Assembly (NCBI GenBank): GCA_031283505.1
Contig: JAITBO010000114.1
Coordinates: 1 to 14,821, forward strand
Origin: Treponema sp.
Lineage (GTDB): Bacteria; Spirochaetota; Spirochaetia; Treponematales; Breznakiellaceae
Direction: 5' to 3'
Length of the DNA: 14,821 bases
In this document: positions 4,704 through 12,099 of the stretch, piece after piece
Numbering within the stretch: the first letter of the stretch is position 1
How the letters are laid out: the number at the start of each line of letters is the position of its first letter
Translations under genes and position numbers: made by a program
Notes under the pieces: model-generated
Told to the model about the DNA's origin: nothing
What the model saw: only the letters and a program-made list of their open reading frames with translations
The model's database searches: none

Positions 4704-7517
4704 ATGATACGGATATTGTTTTCTCTTCGATTTCAGGCTCAATTGAGGCGCACAAGGCCGGTCTTATATAAATCAATAGAAAATTCTATCACGGAAGCCA
4801 TTAAAGCTTCGGGAGGGATACCGAGGTTTGAACGCCGGTATATCACCGCGTCTTTTGATGAAAAAATCATAGGCTTTTGGATCGATATATTGACTGTAAT
4901 GGAAACTATCGGCAGGACAATGGAAGACGCCGCTTCCGAATTGTACGGTTATATTGTGGTCCTGGGCCGGGATATGGAGGATGTAACGATACAGCATTTC
5001 CGTCTTATCTCTTCAGAAGAAGGCGGCGTCTGGTGCGATCCCCAGGTCCGGAAAGCCCTGTCGGTTTACGGAACTTTTGAAAATCCCCTGGCGGGAGAGA
5101 AGATAAATCCCGCCATTGCGGGATATGCCCGGCTTAAAAACATACACATTTTTCCGGGAGGCGGGAAGGACGGAGAAGTCCGGTCCGAAAAGTATTTCCC
5201 CTACCGGGAAAGGATACAGCGTACCTTGAAACAAGGGGAAAACCGGAACGCCCTCCTTGCGGGTCCCCGGTTTATAGGCAAGCGGGAGGGGCTGCGCCGG
5301 TACTGCGCTTCTCTCCTGGGCGGAATTCCTCCTCTGGTCATCACTTTTGGGGCCGGGGGTGGCGGGGTAAGTTGTTTTGCGGACGCTCTTACGCAGCCGA
5401 TCCGTTCCTTTATCGCTCCCCATTCCGGAAAAGCGACCATGGAAGAACTGGACGCGCTGGGGACTTTGATAGCCATGGACCGTTTCCGGAATCAGCATTC
5501 CGAGTACCTGTTTTCCAAAGTAAACCGGTTTCTTCGTTTATTGTGCGAAACCTATGAGACTGCGGTAAGACAGGCCCGCCTGATCCCTATCCTTATTCTG
5601 GAAAATATTCACGAAGCTGAAACCGGGGCTGTCCAGGCATTTACCGGCTGGTACAGGGCGATTTCGGGCAAGTCAGATTTTTTGGTGTACGGAACTTGTT
5701 CCGATGCGTTTCGGACAGAACCGGCGGTGGAAACGCATCAGGTTAGCGCGCGGATCGTGCCTGAACCCTGGCCCCATATCTTCCCCAGAGTCCTGCAATT
5801 CCCTCCCGAAGACTTTGTTTCTCCGCCGCCGCCGCAATTATCCGCCGACCTCTGCGAAATCGCCTATGTCTTTACCCTTTTCAGGCGGTATTTTCCTCCT
5901 TCCCAATTTCCCGTTCTTTTTAAAGAAGCGGGCATAAACCCCCGTATGGTAACGAGGACTCTGGACTTTTTTTCCGGGGAAGGGCTTATTGATTTTCGGG
6001 AAGATCCCCTGCCCAGGATTGCCAATTTTATTCCTCGTGCCGGAGAGCTTCCGGGGGAACGGAAGGATTTTATTCAGTCTATTGTTTTGGAACGCATCCT
6101 CGCCTGGGTAGCCGAGAGGAGGTTTAACCCCTGTTTTAACGTGCTCAAAGTTCTTTCGGATTTGGGAGGCCGGGGTTCGGATGCCCTCGTCCTGGATTCC
6201 CTTATGGGAGACATCGTAAATGGAACCTATAGGGGCATAGACGAAGTTATCAATACCAGAATGTTCGAGACCCTGACAGGGGAAAGCCGCGCATCCCTGC
6301 TCAGATACATTGCCGCCACAAGTAAAGCCCTGCTCCATGGGACGGAAGAGGACATCCGCAGCGCCTTCCTCGCTGTGCCCCCGGAATCCGAGGCCTTTCC
6401 CCTCTACAAGGCCCGTATCTTTATAGGCGTCACGGGCTACTATCTGAGCATTCAGGACAGCCCTTCGGCCCTCAAGTCCGTCAAAGAGGCCATGATGCTG
6501 AGTCAGTCCCTGGAAAAAGGGAAGGGCCTCGTCCAGGTTTACCGTCTCTTTTCGCTGGTGAATGTATCTCAACACCGCTTGGGCGATGCCCTGGAGTATT
6601 TTACCTTTGCCATTGAATATGCGGAACGTATCGGCAGCCAGGAAGAATTGGCTTTGGCCGCCTATTATGCCGCCGGAACCCATTTTCTGTTCGGCAATAT
6701 CTCCAAAGCCGAGCGCCTTGCCCTCCAGTCGGAAGCCGCCGCCCTTGCATCGGGCCGGACCGAGTGGGCGGACCGCGCCCGTTTCCTCCTGGGACGGCTC
6801 CGCTTTGAAACCGGCCGTTATCAGGACGCCCTGGACATCTTTGAGCGCCTGGAAAGCCAGTCCCCGCCGTCTTCAAAACGGGCCATGGTTTGTTCCGCCT
6901 GGATATTCAGAACCGAAGTGTTCTTAAAACGCCCCGATCCCCGCATCCCCGGTATGATGAACTACGACGCCCGTCTTTTCGCGGTGGAGGCGGCTTATCT
7001 GGCCGGCAATTACCGGGAGACCGTAACCCTGGCGGACAGCCTATTCACAGCCCTGCCCGAAGGGAATTTTCTCTTTATCGAACAACCCGACTGGCGGAGC
7101 GGTTTTTTCCAGTGCGAGCTTTTTACCTTTTCGATGCGGAACTTCTTTTCCCGACTCCTCTCCACCTACCGCGCCCTGGCCCTCTGCCGGGTGAAACAGC
7201 TTAACGACTCTGCAAAGGAACCGGTGAAGATCGAAGCCAAAAGCGAAGCCCAGGAGTGCCTCCGCCATATCCTGCGGGAGGAGGGTATGCCCCAGACGGA
7301 TCCCAACGACGCCTTTTATTATTACGCCTATTATTGCGTCCTCCAGGAAACCGGCGCCGTGGAAGTAGATATGAATACTGCCGTCAGCCTTGCCTTTAAG
7401 CGCCTTCAAAGCCGGGCCAGCCGTATCGATGATTTGGAGACCAAGAGGTCATTTCTGTCTCTTAACTACTGGAATAAAGCCCTGGGGCAGGCGGCCAGGC
7501 AACATAAACTCATATAA
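4704..7517 (+). CDS. STAND-like P-loop protein with C-terminal TPR-type repeats
   Basis: A 937-residue soluble protein without signal peptide or membrane segments. Residues 1-155 form an unassigned N-terminal domain. A P-loop-like GPRFIGKRE (187-195) keeps the Gly and Lys of Walker A but has Arg in place of the Ser/Thr that binds magnesium. LIPILILENIHEAE (293-306) looks like the Walker B strand of STAND ATPases, with Glu instead of the usual first Asp, and LVYGTCSD (327-334) fits a sensor strand. From about 560 to 720 the sequence is helical and repetitive (ALEYFTFAIEYAERIG, then GRYQDALDIFERLE), typical of TPR repeats; the rest to the end is also helical. It is probably a signalling or scaffolding protein with weakened or lost ATP turnover. 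The start is set by AGGTGG 7 nt upstream. Its partners are unknown. Confidence 0.65.
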   Translation: MIRILFSLRFQAQLRRTRPVLYKSIENSITEAIKASGGIPRFERRYITASFDEKIIGFWIDILTVMETIGRTMEDAASELYGYIVVLGRDMEDVTIQHFRLISSEEGGVWCDPQVRKALSVYGTFENPLAGEKINPAIAGYARLKNIHIFPGGGKDGEVRSEKYFPYRERIQRTLKQGENRNALLAGPRFIGKREGLRRYCASLLGGIPPLVITFGAGGGGVSCFADALTQPIRSFIAPHSGKATMEELDALGTLIAMDRFRNQHSEYLFSKVNRFLRLLCETYETAVRQARLIPILILENIHEAETGAVQAFTGWYRAISGKSDFLVYGTCSDAFRTEPAVETHQVSARIVPEPWPHIFPRVLQFPPEDFVSPPPPQLSADLCEIAYVFTLFRRYFPPSQFPVLFKEAGINPRMVTRTLDFFSGEGLIDFREDPLPRIANFIPRAGELPGERKDFIQSIVLERILAWVAERRFNPCFNVLKVLSDLGGRGSDALVLDSLMGDIVNGTYRGIDEVINTRMFETLTGESRASLLRYIAATSKALLHGTEEDIRSAFLAVPPESEAFPLYKARIFIGVTGYYLSIQDSPSALKSVKEAMMLSQSLEKGKGLVQVYRLFSLVNVSQHRLGDALEYFTFAIEYAERIGSQEELALAAYYAAGTHFLFGNISKAERLALQSEAAALASGRTEWADRARFLLGRLRFETGRYQDALDIFERLESQSPPSSKRAMVCSAWIFRTEVFLKRPDPRIPGMMNYDARLFAVEAAYLAGNYRETVTLADSLFTALPEGNFLFIEQPDWRSGFFQCELFTFSMRNFFSRLLSTYRALALCRVKQLNDSAKEPVKIEAKSEAQECLRHILREEGMPQTDPNDAFYYYAYYCVLQETGAVEVDMNTAVSLAFKRLQSRASRIDDLETKRSFLSLNYWNKALGQAARQHKLI

Positions 7518-7540
7518 GTCCCGGTCGGGCGGCATTTTTT

Positions 7541-7588
7541 TGTCCCAAAACCGTGCGTGTTAGTGCACAGTCAATTGGTTTTGGGACA
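7541..7588. repeat. 12-bp perfect inverted repeat between convergent genes
   Basis: TGTCCCAAAACC (7541-7552) pairs exactly with 7577-7588. A short inner GTGC/GCAC stem continues the hairpin, with an 8-base bulge on one side. A run of seven T residues lies immediately before the left arm, not after the right arm, so a normal terminator in the plus direction is not supported and in the minus direction an A run follows. It may slow polymerase between the STAND-like gene and the SulP gene, or be the paired ends of a small lost element. Confidence 0.5.
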
Positions 7589-7624
7589 GCTTTCACTTTC
7601 ATTAATATTGGGATTAACGGATTG

Positions 7625-9349
7625 TCAAGGTTGTTCGTCAAAGTGGTCCCGGAGAAAGGTCATCTCCACTGCGTCCTCCAGGGTATCGGCAATGTTTCCC
7701 GCCCCCAGTTCGCCGGTGAACCCGGCCTTCTCCAGGGCTTTTTTCGGCTGGACCCGGATTTCGCAAAGGATCAGGCGTATCTTCCGATGCCGGCACTGGG
7801 CCATAAAGGATTCCAGAGCGCTGATGCCTGTTGAATCTATAACCGGCACATCCCGCATCCTGAGAATCAACGCCTTGGGCGTCTTCGCTACTTTGCGGAG
7901 GATATTCTGGAGCATATCCGCCACGCCGAAGAAGAAGGGACCGGTGATTTCGTAGATTTCAATGTCCTTGTGAACCAGCGCGGCAATAGAATCCGCCGTC
8001 TTTTCTTCAATGTAGCCAAAAGCCAGTTCCGTTATCAGTTCATCCGTACCGGGTTTAACGTCGGTAACTTCGATCATTCGGCGCATAAAGAGACCTACCG
8101 CAAGGATCACTCCTACTTCCACCGCAAAGGTAAGGTCAAAGGCAATGGTGAGAAAAAAAGTAACGATAAGTACAATGGCGTCACTCTTGGGCGAACACCG
8201 GATAAGCCGGACAAAACGGCTCACGTTGCTCATGTCCCAGGAGACCACCATCAGCACTGCGGAAAGGCTCGCCAGGGGAATGGCGGAAGCCGCAGGGGCC
8301 AGGAACAGGATGAAGACCGTCAAGGTAATGGCGTGGACTATGCCGGCCACGGGACTAACCGCCCCGGACTTGATGTTGGTCGCCGTACGGGCAATGGCGC
8401 CGGTGGCGGGGATGCCGCCAAAAAAAGCGGCGGCTATGTTACCCAAGCCCTGGGCGGCAAGCTCCATGTTGGCGTTATGGCGATCCCCGGTCATGCTGTC
8501 GGCAACTACCGCCGACAGCAGGGATTCAATAGCCGCAAGCAGGGCGATGGTAAAGGCATCGGGAAGCACTACGCGGACCAGTTCCCAACTAAAGGCGGGC
8601 ATTGCCGGTAAGGGGAGGGAAGAGGGGACGCCGCCAAAACGGCTGCCTATGGTTTCCACCGGCAGGGCCAAAAAGCGGCAGGCCAGGGTTGCGGCGGCCA
8701 CCCCTACGGCGGCGCCGGGAATACGAGGGAAAGCGCGCCGTAGCAGGATGATGATGAGCATGGTTCCCAAGCCGATTCCCAGGGTCAGAAGGTCCAAGGT
8801 GGGGAAGGCTGCGATGTATTCGCCCCATTTTTCAAAAAAGGCCGGGGAGCTTGAAGCGATATTCAGGCCAAAAAAATCCTTTACCTGCTGGGAAAAGATC
8901 AGCGCCCCTATACCGGTCGTAAAGCCGGTGGTCACCGGATAGGGAATAAACTTGATGAACTGCCCAAGGCCCGTCACCCCCATAATGAGGAGCATGATTC
9001 CTGCAAGGAGGGTCGCCAGGATAAGACCCGGCATACCGTGTTCAGCAACTATTCCGTAGATGATGACCACAAAAGCGCCGGTCGGCCCGGCAATCTGGAA
9101 CTTGCTGCCTCCCAGCAGACTGACGAAAAAACCGGCCAGGATAGCGGTGTACAGACCCTGAGCCGGAGTCCCCCCGGCGGCAATACTGAAGGCCATGGAG
9201 AGGGGCAGGGCCACGATCCCCACAATGACCCCTGCCAGGCAGTCTTTTCCAAAGAACGCCCAGCCATACTTTTTACCATCTCTGCCAAAAAACAACTCTA
9301 CTGTACGAGGAATAAAATTTGCAAGCTTGATAAACTTAAATGACTGCAT
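7625..9349 (-). CDS. SulP-family anion transporter with STAS domain
   Basis: A 574-residue inner-membrane protein of the SLC26/SulP family, which carries sulfate, bicarbonate, dicarboxylates or other anions. Residues about 35-425 hold the membrane segments, with the family signature PAQGLYTAILAGFFVSLLGG (62-81) then KFQIAGPTGAF, and the second conserved block around GDRHNANMELAAQGLGNIAA (288-307). Residues about 455-565 form the cytoplasmic STAS domain, with VIDSTGISALE (503-513) matching the loop that holds the phosphorylatable Ser/Thr in anti-sigma antagonists. The length is typical. The ATG has AAGGA 6 nt upstream. It stands alone on the minus strand behind its own promoter at 9411-9439. 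The substrate cannot be inferred from sequence alone; there is no carbonic anhydrase or sulfate-assimilation gene nearby. Confidence 0.92.
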   Translation of the reverse strand: MQSFKFIKLANFIPRTVELFFGRDGKKYGWAFFGKDCLAGVIVGIVALPLSMAFSIAAGGTPAQGLYTAILAGFFVSLLGGSKFQIAGPTGAFVVIIYGIVAEHGMPGLILATLLAGIMLLIMGVTGLGQFIKFIPYPVTTGFTTGIGALIFSQQVKDFFGLNIASSSPAFFEKWGEYIAAFPTLDLLTLGIGLGTMLIIILLRRAFPRIPGAAVGVAAATLACRFLALPVETIGSRFGGVPSSLPLPAMPAFSWELVRVVLPDAFTIALLAAIESLLSAVVADSMTGDRHNANMELAAQGLGNIAAAFFGGIPATGAIARTATNIKSGAVSPVAGIVHAITLTVFILFLAPAASAIPLASLSAVLMVVSWDMSNVSRFVRLIRCSPKSDAIVLIVTFFLTIAFDLTFAVEVGVILAVGLFMRRMIEVTDVKPGTDELITELAFGYIEEKTADSIAALVHKDIEIYEITGPFFFGVADMLQNILRKVAKTPKALILRMRDVPVIDSTGISALESFMAQCRHRKIRLILCEIRVQPKKALEKAGFTGELGAGNIADTLEDAVEMTFLRDHFDEQP

Positions 9350-9410
9350 TATAAATCCTTATATATATCTTCAGGGCCGGTCCAACAGCGCCATGATTAC
9401 ATCTGTCATC

Positions 9411-9439
9411 ATTTTAGTCAGATTTTCCGGTATCTTCAA
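9411..9439 (-). promoter_or_regulatory. Promoter of the SulP gene
   Basis: On the minus strand TTGAAG (9439-9434), exactly 17 nt, then TAAAAT (9416-9411). Each hexamer is close to the sigma70 consensus and the spacing is optimal. Transcription would start near 9404, leaving a leader of about 55 nt before the SulP ATG at 9349. Confidence 0.55.
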
Positions 9440-9492
9440 TGGTAATTATTTAATATATGGAGTGATCCCCAAAGTATGTATAGAGGGGGTAA

Positions 9493-9850
9493 TGTCTGGC
9501 TGCTTACCCCGATACGGTGTGGGACGAGAAGTCCTATCAATTGCTTGACCATGCCCGGGAACCGCTGCCGGTAAAACCTGGACACACCGAAAAAGCCGAT
9601 AACGAATACCGCCGAAATGGGACCCGCAGTATTTTCATGGTTACCGAGCCTCTGGCCGGCTGGTGGTATGTAGAAGCTTTATCAAACCAAATGGCTGCTT
9701 GATACCCGTTATCCTGAGGCTGAAAAAGCCGTACTGGTGATGGATAACGCGACCCTTCGGTTCGAAAATACCCGCGCCCTTTCCTCGGCGAAAGCCTTAA
9801 AGATGGTTTTTGAAGGCCAAACATCCGATTTTATGCTTGAAACCGATTAA
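9493..9850 (+). pseudogene. IS630-family transposase remnant, frameshifted and truncated
   Basis: Reading from 9493, the frame gives VWDEKSYQLL, REPLPVKPG, EYRRNGTRSIFM and EPLAGWWYVEA, the central block of IS630-type DDE transposases, where the first catalytic Asp lies in the WDEK segment. This frame ends at a TGA (9700-9702). The next block, DTRYPEAEKAVLVMDN with the second catalytic Asp, continues in the neighbouring frame from 9701, with about 15-20 expected residues lost at the junction. After MDN the similarity stops, and a further 33 codons up to the TAA at 9848-9850 are not transposase-like. The N-terminal DNA-binding part and the third acidic residue are missing, so it cannot be active. 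The short tail may come from another gene joined by deletion. Confidence 0.75.
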
Positions 9851-9852
9851 TC

Positions 9853-9868
9853 CGGCTGAATAGTTACA
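9853..9868 (+). repeat. Second copy of the 16-bp terminal repeat
   Basis: CGGCTGAATAGTTACA is identical to 1435-1450 and shares its last 12 bases, inverted, with the left end of the 1077-1451 element. It lies three bases after the IS630 remnant and about 55 bp upstream of the flavoprotein gene. No partner end is visible to its left in the window, so it marks one surviving edge of a mobile or repeated segment. Confidence 0.6.
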
Positions 9869-9896
9869 GTTGATCTTTATATGTTATTACCATAAT
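9856..9896 (+). promoter_or_regulatory. Candidate promoter of the flavoprotein gene
   Basis: Two overlapping weak options exist. CTGAAT (9856-9861) with TATATG 16 nt later would use the terminal repeat as -35, mirroring the arrangement upstream of licD. TTGATC (9870-9875) with CATAAT (9891-9896) has better hexamers but a short 15-nt spacer. Which one is used cannot be decided from sequence. Confidence 0.3.
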
Positions 9897-9923
9897 AGTA
9901 AACTTTGATAGGAGGATTATTTT

Positions 9924-10310
9924 ATGCAGGAAGTCTATGATTTTTTAAAGAAGAGTGAAACATATTACATTGCTACAACTGATGGCAAAAAACCACAGGT
10001 CCGTCCCTTTGGTACGGTGGATATTTTTGAAAACAAGATCTACTTCCAAACCGGCAAGGTTAAAAAAGTATCGCAGCAAATAAAAACCAATCCGAACATC
10101 GAAATTTGTGCAATGGCGGATGGCAAGTGGTTGCGCATAGAGGCCGCCGCGATTGAGGACGACAGGGTGGAAGCGAGACAGCATATGCTAAACGCATATC
10201 CGGAGTTGCAGGCAATGTACAAGGCGGATGACGGCAATACGCAGGTTTTTTACCTCAAAGACGCCGTGGCTACCATTTCATCTTTTACCGGCGCGCCTAT
10301 CGAGTTTTAA
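9924..10310 (+). CDS. Pyridoxamine 5'-phosphate oxidase-fold protein (NimA-like flavoprotein)
   Basis: A 128-residue cytoplasmic protein of the split-barrel flavin-binding family. The N-terminal helix, then YYIATTDGKKPQVRPFG (14-30), IYFQTGKVKKVSQQI (39-53), NPNIEICAM (57-65) and GKWLRIEA (67-74) follow the strand order of small pyridoxamine-phosphate-oxidase-related proteins; VRPFG and the TGK-KKVS segment are where FMN phosphate is usually held. Members reduce or bind small molecules and some are linked to nitroimidazole resistance. The true reaction is unknown, and it is too short to be a full PdxH. GGAGG at 9911-9915, 8 nt upstream, fixes the start. It sits alone behind a repeat and an IS remnant, so it may have arrived with mobile DNA. 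Confidence 0.85.
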   Translation: MQEVYDFLKKSETYYIATTDGKKPQVRPFGTVDIFENKIYFQTGKVKKVSQQIKTNPNIEICAMADGKWLRIEAAAIEDDRVEARQHMLNAYPELQAMYKADDGNTQVFYLKDAVATISSFTGAPIEF

Positions 10311-10349
10311 CCGGGCATAGACCCCGTCCGCGAATCAGAAAAAAGGGCC

Positions 10350-10982
10350 TTACTGTCTGCGGCGGGAATTAACAAAACGGGAAAAGTCGGCGATATTACT
10401 AACAACGATTCTGCCGGGGTACATTTCCATGCGCCGCTGATGGACGAAGCGGTTCAGAATACTTGTGGTTTCGTTGATACTCATGCCTGCCCAATGGGCA
10501 ACATCGTCTACAGTGGCCGTGAATTCCCGGCGTTCGGTGCTGCGGTCAAGGTTTTGACTGCTTTCGTCAAGCATAAGAAAAACATCCGCGATCTTCGCAT
10601 GAGGATCTTCCAGGGTGAGGATCATGAATCTGCGTTTGGAATCGAAGATACGTTTGGCGAACATTTTAAGGAGCATCAGAGCCAGTTGAGGGTTGCCCAT
10701 CATCAAAATTTCAAAATTCTGCCGGTTGAATTCCAGAACGATGACATTATCAATGGCTATGGCTGTGGCGGAACGGGGTGAATTTTCCAGGATAGCCATT
10801 TCACCGAACATATCCGAAGGCTCCAGAATATCCAGAGTCTTTTCAACGGTTCCCACTATCTTGATCAGCCTTACCCTGCCTGACTGGATCATGTAAAACG
10901 CATCCCCCGGTTCATATTCGGAGAAAATCATTTCGCCGGACCGAAACGTCCGGGCAAAACGGCTGAAGGCCGAAAAATCCAT
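10350..10982 (-). CDS. Crp/Fnr-family transcriptional regulator
   Basis: A 210-residue protein read from the ATG at 10982, 7 nt after the stop of the preceding gene, with GAGTGG as the ribosome site; a longer frame exists but would overlap that gene. Residues about 10-110 are the cyclic-nucleotide-binding barrel, with the phosphate cassette MFGEMAILENSPRSATAIA (58-76): GE and the RSA triplet that contact the cyclic phosphate in Crp are present. Residues 157-188 (TVDDVAHWAGMSINETTSIL and on) form the winged helix-turn-helix. No Fnr-type cysteines are present. It is the last gene of a three-gene operon. The CRP homologue TP0262 of T. pallidum acts on tpr promoters; orthology was not tested. Confidence 0.88.
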   Translation of the reverse strand: MDFSAFSRFARTFRSGEMIFSEYEPGDAFYMIQSGRVRLIKIVGTVEKTLDILEPSDMFGEMAILENSPRSATAIAIDNVIVLEFNRQNFEILMMGNPQLALMLLKMFAKRIFDSKRRFMILTLEDPHAKIADVFLMLDESSQNLDRSTERREFTATVDDVAHWAGMSINETTSILNRFVHQRRMEMYPGRIVVSNIADFSRFVNSRRRQ

Positions 10983-10989
10983 AGCCACT

Positions 10990-12099
10990 CTACACCCCCA
11001 AATCCTGAAGGGCCCGTTTTGCTTTTGAATAGACAGCTTCTTCACCGGCAACTACGGTAAGTATCTTTTTATAAAAGGCCGCCGCCTGATCCCTGTAGCC
11101 TATTTTTTCATACGCCTGGCCCATGAAGAAGAGAGCGGTCCCCAGTTCCGGGTGTTTGGGATAATTGGAAATTACCTGCCCCAAATGCTGAATGCAGTCG
11201 TTATATTTTCCCATGAGGAAGAGGCAGCGTCCCATGTCGAAGCTGCTTTTCGCCGCATATTCCTGATCCGCCCCGGATTTGATTATTGTTTGCAGCGCCG
11301 CATAAGCCTGCTGATACTTTTTCTGGGTGATAAGGCTTACAGCGCCGTAATAGGCTTTGGCAGTGCCGGTCTGTTTGGATACGGAGGCGGCGGAATCCTT
11401 CCCTGGCCCGGTTGTCCCGAAATCGGTTGATTTCCCTCCCGGCGGGGCCTGCGAACCGGAAAGGGAAGAAAAACCCGCCGTACCCAAGGCAAAGCTGCCG
11501 CCGGCGCCTACAATGAAGCCCGTACCGGAAGAAGGGAGCGAAGAAATCTGCACATCCGTCTCCTCGGACAACATGGCTTCCGCCGTCTCAAGCCCCTTTG
11601 TCGCTTCGGCGGCTTTTTCACCCTCGGGGTAATAGGTCAGGTAACTGGTGAACACATACCGGGCGTGGGCATACCGCTTATTCTTCAGGTAATACTCGCC
11701 TACCCTGAAAAGTCCGGCTTCGGGACTTGGCTGTTCTTCCTTTACTATAAGGCTTGTGACTTGCCGGTGTATACGCCGCAGTTGGTTTGAAAACACTTTG
11801 AGCATCTTCATCACGATCCGGGTATTTGCCATAGCGAATTGCTCAAACTCGCCGACCGACATGGTCATGATCACCGAATCCTGAACGGCAACGGCGTTTT
11901 CTTCCCGATTATAGCGGCCCAAGGCCGATTTGACGCCGAAGAATTCTCCGGGCTGCAAGGTTTCATTCTCATCATCGCCGGTTTCGATGTTCTGATAAGT
12001 TACCCTGACACTTCCCTTCTGAACGATACAAATTTTGTCCGCCCCATCGCCCTGAAAATAGATAACCGATCCTCCCCGGTAGAACAACATTTTAGACAT
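10990..12099 (-). CDS. Cyclic-nucleotide-binding-like domain fused to TPR repeats
   Basis: A 369-residue cytoplasmic protein starting at ATG 12099. This ATG overlaps the amidohydrolase stop by 8 nt and follows GGAGG at 9 nt, so the genes are probably translationally coupled. Residues about 8-115 have the Crp-type barrel, but the cassette reads PGEFFGVKSALGRYN (50-64) then REENAVA: the Glu after FG is Val, and the Arg-Ser pair is replaced, so cyclic-nucleotide binding is doubtful. Residues 125-175 and 248-350 carry TPR-like helices (KRYAHARYVFTSYL; KYNDCIQHLGQVISNYP). A Gly/Ser-rich linker (about 185-246) joins them. There is no helix-turn-helix, so it is not a DNA-binding regulator. It more likely works as a sensor or scaffold with the Crp protein downstream. 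Confidence 0.78.
   Translation of the reverse strand: MSKMLFYRGGSVIYFQGDGADKICIVQKGSVRVTYQNIETGDDENETLQPGEFFGVKSALGRYNREENAVAVQDSVIMTMSVGEFEQFAMANTRIVMKMLKVFSNQLRRIHRQVTSLIVKEEQPSPEAGLFRVGEYYLKNKRYAHARYVFTSYLTYYPEGEKAAEATKGLETAEAMLSEETDVQISSLPSSGTGFIVGAGGSFALGTAGFSSLSGSQAPPGGKSTDFGTTGPGKDSAASVSKQTGTAKAYYGAVSLITQKKYQQAYAALQTIIKSGADQEYAAKSSFDMGRCLFLMGKYNDCIQHLGQVISNYPKHPELGTALFFMGQAYEKIGYRDQAAAFYKKILTVVAGEEAVYSKAKRALQDLGV

Noticed and set aside
5838..6683. 281-codon open frame on the minus strand
   Set aside because: It is opposite the STAND-like gene, made long by GC bias at third positions, and has no coherent domain.
9407..9412. Short leader peptide upstream of SulP (13 codons on the minus strand)
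   Set aside because: Its first ATGs overlap the predicted -10 box, so it would not be fully inside the transcript, and there is no ribosome site.
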